Shown: in pieces, positions 9,501-17,062 of the stretch
How positions within the stretch are numbered: the first letter of the stretch is position 1
How the letters are laid out: every line of letters starts with the position of its first letter
Source of the DNA: CAHJXF01 sp038240015
Lineage (GTDB): Bacteria > Pseudomonadota > Gammaproteobacteria > Burkholderiales > Burkholderiaceae_D
Length of the DNA: 64,000 nucleotides
Direction: 5' to 3'
Assembly (NCBI GenBank): GCA_038240015.1
Contig: JBBSEF010000002.1
Location: forward strand, 66,386-130,385
Translations under genes and position numbers: made by a program
Notes under the pieces: generated by a model
Database searches by the model: none
Told to the model about the DNA's origin: nothing
The model's input: the letters and a program-made list of their open reading frames with translations, nothing else

Positions 9501-9550
9501 CGAACCTGCGGCAGGTTCTGGCTTGCGGTCATGGGTTCAACCCGTTGCAT
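6548..9550 (-). CDS. nrdA: Class Ia ribonucleotide reductase alpha subunit NrdA
   Basis: A 1000-residue catalytic subunit, clearly longer than the about 760 residues of E. coli NrdA. An N-terminal ATP-cone begins near residue 36 (KIIRRNGSVVGFEPSKI). A second, divergent cone-like segment follows near 152-250 (VTENGVRILFDPGRI), an arrangement known in Pseudomonas NrdA. Catalytic elements are present: SSCYL, SNLCTE with the thiyl-radical Cys and its Asn/Glu partners, SACIEP, the radical-transfer TTYYLRTL pair, and the C-terminal redox pair C996/C999. GGAG lies 7 nt before the ATG at 9550. The gene is preceded by a leader of roughly 300 nt and an upstream region with NrdR-like and DnaA-like sites. 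Confidence 0.96.
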   Translation of the reverse strand: MQRVEPMTASQNLPQVRPHQAATTATLAARSDFGDYKIIRRNGSVVGFEPSKISIAMTKAFLAVNGGSSANSARVRELVETLSGTVVTSLRRRMPSGGMFHIEDIQDQVELALMRSGEQEVARAYVLYREKRAADRAEAKKHRPAAESSLHVTENGVRILFDPGRIRALVEAACEGLNTDGNHEVDADVIVTETIKNLYDGVPIEEVHKSAILAARSQFEKDPAYSLVTARLLLHTIRKETLGVEVDQAAMRDRYADYFPQFIKRGVEIELLDERLAQFDLKRLGSALDAKRDMQFGYLGLQTLYDRYFLIDRADLHSPEGRRIELPQAFFMRVAMGLSLNEIDREGRAIEFYELLSSFDFMSSTPTLFNAGTRHSQLSSCYLSTVNDDLDGIYEAIKENALLAKYAGGLGNDWTPVRAMGSHIKGTNGESQGVVPFLKVVNDTALAVNQGGKRKGAVCTYLETWHLDIEEFLELRKNTGDDRRRTHDMNTANWIPDLFMKRVMEGARAEGDTGKGMWMLFSPSDVPDLHDKVGRAFEEAYVRYEERAERGELKLFKKIPALSLWRKMLSMLFETGHPWITFKDPCNIRSPQSHVGVVHSSNLCTEITLNTNESEIAVCNLGSVNLVAHMVRGADGQWTIDHDKLQKTTRTAMRMLDNVIDINYYAVKKARDSNLRHRPVGLGIMGFQDCLHLLRTPYASNAAVEFADRSMEAVCYYAYWASTELAEERGRYSSYRGSLWDRGILPQDSIELLRQERGGYCDVDMSSAMNWDALRARIAQFGMRNSNCVAIAPTATISNIIGVSACIEPTFQNVYVKSNLSGEFTIVNDYLVRDLKKLNLWDEVMVADLKFFDGGVVKIDRIPAPLRAIYATAFEVEPKWLVEAASRRQKWIDQAQSLNIYMAGASGKTLDETYKLAWQRGLKTTYYLRTLSASSAEKSTGRGGELNAVSVDGGSQASMIAMARGAAHALSKPVPEAEMVGKVCLMTPGDSGFAECEACQ

Positions 9551-9870
9551 GCATGATCTCCAATACTAAAGATGCGCGAAAGACGGCGCCACGGTCAGCG
9601 TGAACATCAGCGCTGCGTCATCGTCAAAGTGATGCTGCGAAGAAAGAATTCCGATGCCGACGACGATGACGACAACCCGTGTCGCAGTGCTTCTGCATCG
9701 ATAGGCCTTCGCGGCGAAAAATGTGTTCAAAGCAGTCGATTCGATTGGGGGATTCGACCCGCGAAATATCGAATGCTCCCTGCATCATGTCCCCCGCCTG
9801 ATCCGATATCCAACGGGCCACCCCGCGGTCGAGATCGTTGTCGCGCATCTGCGCATTTTTTTGCGCTGTT
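9551..9870 (-). other. Probable long 5' leader of nrdAB
   Basis: About 320 bp between the candidate nrdAB promoter and the nrdA start. It contains a small open frame on the - strand (9624-9848, 74 codons, no recognisable domain) that could be a leader peptide or chance. A short GCGCA/TGCGC inverted repeat around an A-run (- strand) lies at about 9850-9865. No known riboswitch fold was recognised. Confidence 0.4.
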
Positions 9871-9872
9871 TC

Positions 9873-9901
9873 TTGATTGCCTACTACATCTAGTAGGTCA
9901 A
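9873..9901 (-). promoter_or_regulatory. Candidate sigma-70 promoter of nrdAB
   Basis: On the - strand, TTGACC (9901-9896) is separated by 17 bp from AATCAA (9878-9873). The -35 is good (5/6) and the -10 is weak (3/6). The first NrdR-like box occupies the spacer, which is the arrangement expected of a repressed nrd promoter. Confidence 0.45.
9881..9896. promoter_or_regulatory. NrdR-like box 1
   Basis: CTACTACATCTAGTAG matches the 16-bp NrdR box pattern (roughly ACACwATATnTAGTGT) at about 11 of 16 positions and is itself a near-perfect palindrome. It lies in the spacer of the candidate nrdAB promoter. Confidence 0.6.
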
Positions 9902-9912
9902 CCCGGTCGACG

Positions 9913-9928
9913 GCACTAATTCTAGTGG
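9913..9928. promoter_or_regulatory. NrdR-like box 2
   Basis: GCACTAATTCTAGTGG matches the NrdR box pattern at about 12 of 16 positions. It starts exactly 32 bp from box 1, about three helical turns, the spacing usual for paired NrdR boxes in front of nrd operons. Confidence 0.65.
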
Positions 9929-10036
9929 TTGATGCACTTCATGCGCAAGCGCAAAGATCGACCCTTTCTGGCAATCGTTGCTTGTTCGCCATGCAGCAAG
10001 CGCTGGTTCACGATCGATGCGCAAGCCATGCCGAGC

Positions 10037-10079
10037 TCATCCACAAATCATCCACAAGTCATCCACAACATCGTGCACA
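10037..10079 (+). repeat. DnaA-box-like array upstream of nrdAB
   Basis: Three direct copies of TCATCCACAA start at 10037, 10048 and 10059, exactly 11 bp apart. A looser fourth copy, TCGTGCACA, is at 10071-10079. Each of the first three differs from the DnaA box TTATCCACA by one base. The array lies in the 160-bp gap between the ampD 3' end and the nrdAB promoter. In E. coli, DnaA boxes upstream of nrdAB mediate cell-cycle control, so a similar role is plausible here. Confidence 0.6.
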
Positions 10080-10090
10080 GCGGGTTCGAT

Positions 10091-10699
10091 TCAGCGTGGT
10101 GCGAGGTACGGCGCGCGCACCCCGGAACGAATTTTCGACAGGTAGATATGCCAATCGAAATGCGGTCCCGGATCGGACTTTCTTCCGGGCGCGATGTCGC
10201 TGTGGCCTGCGACCGATTCAATCGGATAGCGCGTCGTCAACGCATCGGTCAACGAGACCAGCGTCGCATATTGAGGGCGCTCGAATGCGCTCGTGTCGTC
10301 GCCTTCGAGTTCGATGCCGATCGAAAAATCGTTGCACCGTTCACGCCCTTCGAACGACGACGCCCCCGCATGCCACGCGCGTGCGCCGCAAGCGACGAAC
10401 TGGACGAGCGCGCCGTCGCGAGCGATCAGGAAATGCGCGGACACGCACAAGCCTCGAAGGGCCGCGTAACAAGGATGTGCATCGCAGGCTAGCGTGTTGG
10501 TGAAGAGCGCTTCGATGGCGCCGCTTCCGAATTCGCCAGGAGGCAGGCTGATATTGTGGATCACGAGCAGCGACGGGGTGACGCCTTCGGGTCGCCGGTC
10601 CTGATTTGGTGAGGGCATGCGCCTGATCGCATGGTTCTTCGACGATGCCCACCCTTCCGTGTCGATCGCGATGTCTACGCGCTTGACTCCACTAGTCAT
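10091..10699 (-). CDS. ampD: 1,6-anhydro-N-acetylmuramyl-L-alanine amidase AmpD
   Basis: A 202-residue cytoplasmic amidase that removes the stem peptide from anhydromuropeptides in cell-wall recycling. Zinc ligands are visible as H48 (VIHNISLPP), H166 (GHSDIAPG) and D176 (KSDPGPHF), with the catalytic E130 and K174. The usual length is about 180-190 residues; an internal Met at 28 would give 175 residues, so the first 27 residues may be untranslated. It follows pilR by 4 bp, the common betaproteobacterial order. Confidence 0.94.
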   Translation of the reverse strand: MTSGVKRVDIAIDTEGWASSKNHAIRRMPSPNQDRRPEGVTPSLLVIHNISLPPGEFGSGAIEALFTNTLACDAHPCYAALRGLCVSAHFLIARDGALVQFVACGARAWHAGASSFEGRERCNDFSIGIELEGDDTSAFERPQYATLVSLTDALTTRYPIESVAGHSDIAPGRKSDPGPHFDWHIYLSKIRSGVRAPYLAPR

Positions 10700-10703
10700 C
10701 GGC

Positions 10704-12263
10704 TCACTGAATATTCAGCCGCTGCATCCGATAGCGCAGTTGCCGAAACGTGATTCCCAGAAGATCGGCTGCGGCCGTGCGGTTGTAGCGCGTTTGCGCG
10801 AGCGCCTTCTCGATCAGGTCGCGCTCGATGTTGTCGAGGAAGTCGCCGAGCGTGCCGACCAGACCGATCGCATTGGCGCCCGCGGGCGCGCCGCCGGTCG
10901 TGGCCGCCGTGTCGCGTGCCGCGTCACGTCCGGGCTCGCGCGGCTCGCGCGGCTCCGCGGAATCCTCGTGACGCGCAACGCCTGGGGACGTGGTGACCGG
11001 CGCGCTGCCCAGAATGTTGAGATCCTCCGGGCCGATCTCGTCGGATTCGGCAAGCGCCGCCGAACGTTCGAGAATATTGCCGAGCTCGCGCACGTTGCCT
11101 GGAAAGTCGTAGGCGACCAACTTCTCGATCGCCGCCTGCGAGAGCGCGAGATCGGGCGCGAGTTGCGACAGCAGATGGCGCGCGAGCAGCGGAATATCTT
11201 CGCGACGCTCGCGCAGCGGCGGGATGCGAATGTCGATCACGTTCAGGCGATAGAACAGATCCTGTCGAAAGCGTCCCTGCATCACGCACTGCGCGAGGTT
11301 CTGGTGGGTTGCGCTGATGAGACGCACATCGACCGACTCTTCGTTCATGCCGCCGACTCTTCGAACCGATCGTTCCTGAATCGCACGCAGCAGCTTGACC
11401 TGCATCGCAATCGGCAGATCGGCGACCTCATCGAGAAAGAGTGTGCCGCCCTTGGCGGTTTGAAAGAAGCCGTCTCGATCCGCATCGGCGCCGGTGAACG
11501 CGCCTTTCCGATAGCCGAAGAACTCGGCTTCGACCAACTGCTCGGGGATCGCGCCGCAGTTGACCGCGACGAAAGGACCGTCGCGCCGGCCGCTGCAATC
11601 ATGCACCGCGCGCGCGGCGAGCTCCTTGCCGCTGCCCGATTCGCCGGTGATCGCGACCGGCGCCTGCGAGCGCGCGACGCGCTTGATCATCGCGCGCACG
11701 TCGGCCATCGTGCTCGAGTTGCCCAGCAGGCGAGCGAGCATGACCGCGTCGCCCGCTCCGTTCTTGCCTTCCTGGGCCTTGCCGCTCGCCGCTCGCGTGC
11801 GGTCGGCATCGCGATCCTTGCCCCAGGCGCGTACGGCCGATTGCACGAGACTGCGCAATTGATCGAGCGCGACCGGCTTGCTCAAGTAGTCGAACGCACC
11901 CGCCTTCAATGCGGCCACCGCATTCTCGGTGCTGCCGAAGGCCGTGATCACCGCGACCGGCGTGGCCGGATAGTCGCGCGAGATCAGCGCGACGAGATCC
12001 ATTCCGGTCGCGTCGGGCAGCCGCATGTCGGTGAGGCACAACGCGTAGGAACGCTGCGCGAGGCGTTCGCGCGCCTGGCCGACCGTCAACGCGCGATCGA
12101 CGTCCAAACCCATGCGCACCAAGGTCAGCTCGAGCAACTCAAGCAGGTCGGGTTCGTCATCGACCACGAGCACGCGTGCGATATTGGCGCTGCTTGCATT
12201 GCTCTGCACGTTCGCGCGACCGCTGCCGGCAGGAGCGCTGGAGTCTGAGCTATTGGTCTGCAT
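10704..12263 (-). CDS. pilR: Sigma-54-dependent response regulator PilR
   Basis: A 519-residue activator of type IV pilin transcription. A receiver domain spans about 29-145 with the acidic pair D35/D36 and phospho-acceptor D79 in LTDMRLP. The AAA+ domain has Walker A GESGSGKE, the sigma-54-contacting GAFTGA loop, and FRQDLFYRLNV. A Fis-type helix-turn-helix ends the protein (RYNRTAAADLLGITFRQLRY). The linker before it is Pro/Arg/Ala-rich. It sits 50 bp after pilS. No pilin genes are nearby, so it acts on distant targets. Confidence 0.95.
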   Translation of the reverse strand: MQTNSSDSSAPAGSGRANVQSNASSANIARVLVVDDEPDLLELLELTLVRMGLDVDRALTVGQARERLAQRSYALCLTDMRLPDATGMDLVALISRDYPATPVAVITAFGSTENAVAALKAGAFDYLSKPVALDQLRSLVQSAVRAWGKDRDADRTRAASGKAQEGKNGAGDAVMLARLLGNSSTMADVRAMIKRVARSQAPVAITGESGSGKELAARAVHDCSGRRDGPFVAVNCGAIPEQLVEAEFFGYRKGAFTGADADRDGFFQTAKGGTLFLDEVADLPIAMQVKLLRAIQERSVRRVGGMNEESVDVRLISATHQNLAQCVMQGRFRQDLFYRLNVIDIRIPPLRERREDIPLLARHLLSQLAPDLALSQAAIEKLVAYDFPGNVRELGNILERSAALAESDEIGPEDLNILGSAPVTTSPGVARHEDSAEPREPREPGRDAARDTAATTGGAPAGANAIGLVGTLGDFLDNIERDLIEKALAQTRYNRTAAADLLGITFRQLRYRMQRLNIQ

Positions 12264-12313
12264 CGTCGCGCTTCGTCCGCTCGCGATTGACGAGCGGCGC
12301 CTTCAAGTTGTGT

Positions 12314-14185
12314 CTAGCCGGACGTGCCTGCCGCGCGAACCACGAATCCGCCGCGCCGCGTGCCGCCCACATTGGTCGAATAGTCCAGAGTCGCATCATT
12401 GGCCAGACACAACTCGCGCGCCAGATAAAGGCCCAGCCCCGTGCCTCGGTGATGCGTGGTGAAAAATGGCTCGAACAGGTTGACGCGCGTCGCTCGGTCG
12501 ATGCCCGGACCATCGTCCTGGACGGCCAATTCTATCCTCTCGCCCATCGCAGGCGCGGCAGCAGCAGTGTCGTCGGCGCGGTCGGCGCGGTCGGCGCCAG
12601 CCCCATCGAGCGACAGCACGGTGCTATGCACGCCGCGCGGATTGGCCAGGACACTGACCCGAATCGCCACGCTGCTCTCGCGCCCCGTCGCGTAGCGCAC
12701 CGCGTTCGACAACAGATTGACGAGCACCTGACGCAGATGCTCGCCGTTGAAGTGGACCATCGGATTGCCGCGCATCGAGAGGTCGATCACGCTGCGCGCG
12801 CAGCCCTGCGTGCGGCAAAATTCTTCGACGAGACGAGCCAGCCACGGGTCGAGCGCGATCGCTTCGACGTTGACCGGTCCGCGACGCGAGAGCTGCAGGA
12901 TCTCTTCGACGATGCGGTTCAGCCGCTGCGCATTTTCGCGAACGATGCTCACCATGCGTTGCGTACCGACCCTGTCGCGCGCGCCGAATTGCAACCCCAA
13001 CTGCTCGCCGGTTTCTTCCTCCAGCAACGCGCCCGCATGGACGATCGCGGCCAGCGGATTGCGGATCTCGTGCGCGATGCTGGCGGTCAACCGTCCCATC
13101 GCCGCAAGCTTCAGTTGTTGTGCACGCTGCTCGACCCGCAGCAGGTCTTCGAGGAATACCACATAGCGCCCCGATGCCAGTGCATCGCCTTCGGGCGCGA
13201 CGAAGCGCACGCGCAAGCGTCGCCCCGATCCATCCTCCGCTCCTGCATCGTTCAGGTCGGCATCGCTCGACCCGCGATAGGCGCCGGCGTCGGCGTGACC
13301 TCCATTTGCATTGCCGCTGTCGCCATCGCTCTCCTCGTGCCCGCCTGGCCAATGCGACGTGAGATCGAAACTCTCTCCTATCGTGCCGCCCGACGAGCGC
13401 CATGCCACGAACTGCCGGCTGATCGCCGTGCCGCCCGGGTGCCCGCGCCAGCCATCGAGCACCAGCGCGCGCGCATCGTCGAGATTGAGCATGCGCAGCG
13501 CCGCGGTGTTGGCCGCGCGCGGCGTGCCGTCGGCGGCCAGAATCAGCACGCCGTCCTGCATGTCGGCCACCACCAGCCGATTGATTTCGATCTGCGCGCG
13601 CAGGTCGTAGCCGCGCTGCCGTGCGATGCGCTCCTGCACGATCAGCCTGGCCGCGAGTCGATTCATCACGATCGCAATGGCGAAGCTCGCGATGCCGAAC
13701 AATCCCGCGAGTACCAGACCCGACGACGGCTCGTTGAAATGGATTTCACGCCACACCGATTCGACCAGGATCGCGAGCGAGCATACGGCCGCGAAGCCGA
13801 GCGCCAGCGAAGCCGGACTGAGAATCGCGGAGCCCGCGATCGGCAACAGCATCAATAGCGCGAGGCCGCTTCGCGTGCCGCCCGAGGCGCTCATCAAGAT
13901 CGTGAGACCGATCACGTCGACGAAGAGCTGCACGGCCAATTGCGAATAGAAATGGCGCTGCCGGGTCGCTGCCAGATAGCCGAAGGTCGCCGCGAGCGCC
14001 GCATACACCGCCGCCGTGCGCGCGAACAGCGCGGGGTCCTGGGTGCCGAGCGAGATCCGCTCGCCGCCGTAGAGCGAGGCGCCCAACAACACCGCTGCGA
14101 TCACCAGGCGCGTGACGCAAAAATAACGAAGAGAGGTCCAGAACGAAGACCCTGGATCGGCGAAAGCGCGGCGCGGGATCAGCAC
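12314..14185 (-). CDS. pilS: Sensor histidine kinase PilS
   Basis: A 623-residue inner-membrane sensor paired with PilR. The N-terminal part holds six hydrophobic segments (about 25-175). A PAS-like domain follows, then the H-box SIAHEIRNPLAAI, the N-box LVNLLSNAVRYA, and ATP-lid motifs DDGPGI and GTGLGL. The start is a GTG at 14185 with no clear ribosome site, so the exact N-terminus is uncertain. Two low-complexity insertions are unusual: a Gly/Asp/Ala-rich stretch around 275-320 in the PAS region, and GADRADRADD in the ATPase domain, encoded by tandem GCGCGGTCG-like units at 12577-12600 (+ strand reading). Confidence 0.94.
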   Translation of the reverse strand: MLIPRRAFADPGSSFWTSLRYFCVTRLVIAAVLLGASLYGGERISLGTQDPALFARTAAVYAALAATFGYLAATRQRHFYSQLAVQLFVDVIGLTILMSASGGTRSGLALLMLLPIAGSAILSPASLALGFAAVCSLAILVESVWREIHFNEPSSGLVLAGLFGIASFAIAIVMNRLAARLIVQERIARQRGYDLRAQIEINRLVVADMQDGVLILAADGTPRAANTAALRMLNLDDARALVLDGWRGHPGGTAISRQFVAWRSSGGTIGESFDLTSHWPGGHEESDGDSGNANGGHADAGAYRGSSDADLNDAGAEDGSGRRLRVRFVAPEGDALASGRYVVFLEDLLRVEQRAQQLKLAAMGRLTASIAHEIRNPLAAIVHAGALLEEETGEQLGLQFGARDRVGTQRMVSIVRENAQRLNRIVEEILQLSRRGPVNVEAIALDPWLARLVEEFCRTQGCARSVIDLSMRGNPMVHFNGEHLRQVLVNLLSNAVRYATGRESSVAIRVSVLANPRGVHSTVLSLDGAGADRADRADDTAAAAPAMGERIELAVQDDGPGIDRATRVNLFEPFFTTHHRGTGLGLYLARELCLANDATLDYSTNVGGTRRGGFVVRAAGTSG

Positions 14186-14240
14186 GTCGTATCGACGAGG
14201 TCAGCGCGGCTCGCGCGCCAGGCGCTCGAGCCGTGCAAAC

Positions 14241-14266
14241 GGACTCCCGCCTTCGCGGGAATGACC
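14241..14266. repeat. REP-like palindromic repeat
   Basis: TCCCGC-CTTC-GCGGGA hairpin (14245-14260) followed by ATGAC. The same unit, with small changes, occurs at 22636-22666 and 27231-27256, always between genes. It lies in the 100-bp gap between pilS and the PP0621-like gene. Confidence 0.7.
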
Positions 14267-14285
14267 GGGAGTGGATCCTTACGAT

Positions 14286-14585
14286 TCATTCGCGACGCCG
14301 AGGCTCGCTCGATGCCACGGTCTCGCGCGCGGCCTGTTGTCCCGCCTCGCGATGCGCGACGCTGCAATACACGCGTCCATCGGGAAGAGACACCGCATCG
14401 CCTGCGGGTACGTGTGTGCCGCACCACGCGCACTGGCGCATCGTCTCGATCTCCTGTTGCGCTGCCTGGCCGGCGGGTCGAGATGCATCGGCATCCGGCG
14501 CGCCGGGCTTGCGCAGACCGCCCAGCCATCGAACCGCGAGCCACACCAGGAACACGACTAGCACGAAGAGGAGGATGCGCGGCAT
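14286..14585 (-). CDS. PP0621-family small membrane-anchored zinc-finger-like protein
   Basis: A 99-residue protein. One N-terminal transmembrane helix (residues 2-22, PRILLFVLVVFLVWLAVRWL) is followed by a Cys-rich module with CAWCG and CSVAH, which resembles a small treble-clef/MYND-like metal site. The open frame continues 48 codons upstream, but that region overlaps the neighbouring gene; the ATG at 14585 begins directly at the membrane helix. It commonly lies between the CcsA-like gene and pilS in this bacterial group. Function is unknown. Confidence 0.82.
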   Translation of the reverse strand: MPRILLFVLVVFLVWLAVRWLGGLRKPGAPDADASRPAGQAAQQEIETMRQCAWCGTHVPAGDAVSLPDGRVYCSVAHREAGQQAARETVASSEPRRRE

Positions 14586-14625
14586 GGGTGTGTCGATCAA
14601 ATTGGATGAAGCACGGTAGTCTCGA

Positions 14626-15558
14626 TCAAACGCGATGAAGGATGACTTCGAGGACGAAGCGGCTGCCGGCATACGCGAGCAGCACGAACGCGAAGCCGCC
14701 CAGCGTCCACGACAGGGCCACGCGGCCACGCCAGCCGCGCATCGCGCGGCCGATCAAGAGCGCGGCGAAGGTCACCCAGGCGAGCAGAGTGAAGACGGTC
14801 TTGTGATCGAGGCGCATCGGCTTGCCGAACAGCGATTCGGAGAACACGATGCCGGTTGCGACAGTCATCGTCAGCAGCGCGAAGCCCGCGCCGATCAATC
14901 GAAACAGCACGCGCTCCATCGTCAACAGCGGCGGCAAAGGCGCCAGGACGCCGCGCTCGAATTCACCGCCGCTTCTACCGCCATCAACGGCAGGCTCGTC
15001 CTCGCCGGCGCGCCGCGCCGATCCACCGGTGCGATGCAGCCAACGCTCGAGCGCGGCCATGTAGAGCGCATGGACTGCGGCGATCGTCAGCAGCGCGTAG
15101 GCCGCGAGCGCAACGGCCAGATGCGCGGGCAACCAGGCGCTGTAGGCGCCGCCATCGGCCCCGCTGATGCGTCCGAGCGCGACGCTGCCGGGGAAAGCGA
15201 GCGGCAGCAATGCGCACAGCGCGGCAAGCGGCAGAATCAACAACCAGATACTCACCAGTTCGATCACCAGACTCTCGAACCAGAACACTGCGACCGCAAA
15301 CCACATCGTTGCCGAGAGCGCGAGAGCGAATCCGAATCGCCAACTGCCATCGATCAACGCGGCATCGCGCAGCAGCCACGCATGCAGCAGCCACGTGAGC
15401 ACGATCACGATGCGCAAGCTGGTGCTCAATCGATACGGCCGCTCGCGTGCGATGGAACTCCGGGCAGGCGCGCGCCTCGATCCGACAGCGGCGCGCCAGA
15501 CCGCAGCGGCCACGCCCAGATAGGCGGCAGCGACGAGTGCGTGGAGTAAAATTGGCAT
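14626..15558 (-). CDS. CcsA/YpjD-like cytochrome c assembly family membrane protein
   Basis: About 310 residues with eight predicted transmembrane segments. It belongs to the cytochrome c assembly (CcsA/ResC/CcmC-like) superfamily, with the conserved DHKTVFTLLAWV block near the C-terminus. Proteins of this subgroup next to ffh are usually annotated YpjD or CcsA-like; they are not the true System II CcsA and lack its full WWD context. The ATG at 15558 is preferred over a TTG two codons upstream. It is divergent from ffh. Confidence 0.85.
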   Translation of the reverse strand: MPILLHALVAAAYLGVAAAVWRAAVGSRRAPARSSIARERPYRLSTSLRIVIVLTWLLHAWLLRDAALIDGSWRFGFALALSATMWFAVAVFWFESLVIELVSIWLLILPLAALCALLPLAFPGSVALGRISGADGGAYSAWLPAHLAVALAAYALLTIAAVHALYMAALERWLHRTGGSARRAGEDEPAVDGGRSGGEFERGVLAPLPPLLTMERVLFRLIGAGFALLTMTVATGIVFSESLFGKPMRLDHKTVFTLLAWVTFAALLIGRAMRGWRGRVALSWTLGGFAFVLLAYAGSRFVLEVILHRV

Positions 15559-15685
15559 CGACAAAGTTTAGCCGATCACTTCTCTTCGATCGGATCGAAC
15601 GTGCGGTGTCGGTGTCTTCTCCATACACGGCTCCGCCCCGCACCACCGCCGCGCCCCTTGGCGCAGCCTCTCCGCCCTTCATACC

Positions 15686-17062
15686 ATGCTCGAAAACCTT
15701 TCCCAACGTCTGGCCCGCGTCGTCAAGACGATGCGCGGCGAAGCGCGCCTCACCGAAGCCAACACGCAAGAGATGTTGCGCGAGGTGCGCGTCGCTCTGC
15801 TCGAGGCCGACGTTGCGTTGCCGGTCGTGCGCGAATTCATCGCGCGCGTGAAAGAGAAAGCGCTCGGCGAAGACGTCGTCGGCAGTCTCTCGCCCGGGCA
15901 AGCCCTGGTCGGCGTGGTGCAAAGAGAATTGACCGCGATCATCGGCGGCGACCTCGGGCCCGAGGCATCCTCGTTGAAGCTCGCGGTCACGCCGCCCGCG
16001 ATCATCCTGATGGCCGGGCTGCAAGGCGCCGGCAAGACCACCACCGTCGCCAAGCTCGGGCGCTTTCTGCGCGACGGAGGATACAAGGGCGACAAGAAAA
16101 AAGTCCTGGTCGTCTCGACCGACGTCTATCGTCCCGCCGCGATCGAACAATTGAAGGCGGTGGCGTCGCAGGTCGGCGTCGATTTCTTTCCCTCGAACCT
16201 GAACGAACAACCCGTCGCGATCGCGGTGGCTGCGGTCGATTGGGCGAAGAAGCACTATCACGATGTGCTGATCGTCGATACCGCGGGCCGCCTCGCGATC
16301 GACCAGCCGATGATGGACGAGATCAAGGCGCTGCACGCGCGCTTGTCTCCCGCCGAGACGTTGTTCGTGGTCGATGCGATGGCGGGCCAGGACGCCATCA
16401 ACACCGCGCGCGCCTTTGCCGAGGTGTTGCCGTTGACCGGCGTGGTGTTAACCAAGCTCGATGGCGATGCGCGCGGCGGCGCGGCGCTGTCGGTGCGGCA
16501 CGTCACCGGCAAGCCGATCAAGTTCGTCGGCGTCGGCGAAAAGCTTCACGCCCTCGAAGTCTTCCATCCCGAGCGCATGGCCAGCCGCATTCTGGGCATG
16601 GGCGACATCGTCGCGCTGGTCGAAGAAGCGCAGCGCGGCGTCGACACGGTCGAAGCCGAGAAGCTCGCCAGAAAGGTCAAGTCCGGCGCGCGCTTCGACC
16701 TCGACGACTTTCGCTCGCAACTTCAGCAGATGAACAAGATGGGCGGCCTCGGCGGTCTGCTCGACAAGTTGCCCGCGCAATTCCAGGCCGCCGCGGGCAA
16801 GGCCGACGTGGGCCGTGCCGAGCGCGAGGTCAAGCGCATGGAAGGCATCATCAACTCGATGACGCGGGGCGAACGCGCCAAACCCGAATTGATCAAGGCC
16901 AGCCGCAAGCGCCGCATCGCCACCGGCGCCGGCGTGCAGGTGCAGGAAGTCAATCGGCTGCTCAAGCAGTTCGACCAGATGCAAGGCGTGATGAAGACCA
17001 TGCAGAAGGGCGGCATGGCGAAGATGATGCGCGGCATGCGAGGCATGATGCCGGGCCTTTGA
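15686..17062 (+). CDS. ffh: Signal recognition particle GTPase Ffh
   Basis: A 458-residue GTPase that binds 4.5S RNA and signal sequences to target inner-membrane proteins co-translationally. Order of domains: an N-domain helical bundle (1-90), a G-domain with GLQGAGKTTT, DTAGR and TKLDGDARGG, then a Met-rich M-domain ending MKTMQKGGMAKMMRGMRGMM. Length is typical. It is transcribed divergently from the CcsA-like gene across a 120-bp gap. Confidence 0.98.
   Translation: MLENLSQRLARVVKTMRGEARLTEANTQEMLREVRVALLEADVALPVVREFIARVKEKALGEDVVGSLSPGQALVGVVQRELTAIIGGDLGPEASSLKLAVTPPAIILMAGLQGAGKTTTVAKLGRFLRDGGYKGDKKKVLVVSTDVYRPAAIEQLKAVASQVGVDFFPSNLNEQPVAIAVAAVDWAKKHYHDVLIVDTAGRLAIDQPMMDEIKALHARLSPAETLFVVDAMAGQDAINTARAFAEVLPLTGVVLTKLDGDARGGAALSVRHVTGKPIKFVGVGEKLHALEVFHPERMASRILGMGDIVALVEEAQRGVDTVEAEKLARKVKSGARFDLDDFRSQLQQMNKMGGLGGLLDKLPAQFQAAAGKADVGRAEREVKRMEGIINSMTRGERAKPELIKASRKRRIATGAGVQVQEVNRLLKQFDQMQGVMKTMQKGGMAKMMRGMRGMMPGL

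Noticed and set aside
10037..10079. Chromosomal origin (oriC) based on clustered DnaA-like boxes
   Set aside because: There is no dnaA, dnaN, gidA or rpmH nearby, no AT-rich unwinding region and only about four imperfect boxes. A regulatory array for nrdAB is more likely.
12176..13858. 560-codon open frame on the + strand opposite pilS (also 10617-12248 opposite pilR, and 34816-36060 and 36141-37433 opposite ddlB/murC)
   Set aside because: All lie exactly antisense to well-identified genes, show Arg/His/Ala-rich composition typical of high-GC shadow frames, and have no domain motif.
14626..15558. System II cytochrome c synthetase (CcsA) competing with the Ccm operon
   Set aside because: The protein belongs to the shorter YpjD-like branch beside ffh, has no ResB partner nearby and lacks a recognisable WWD heme motif.
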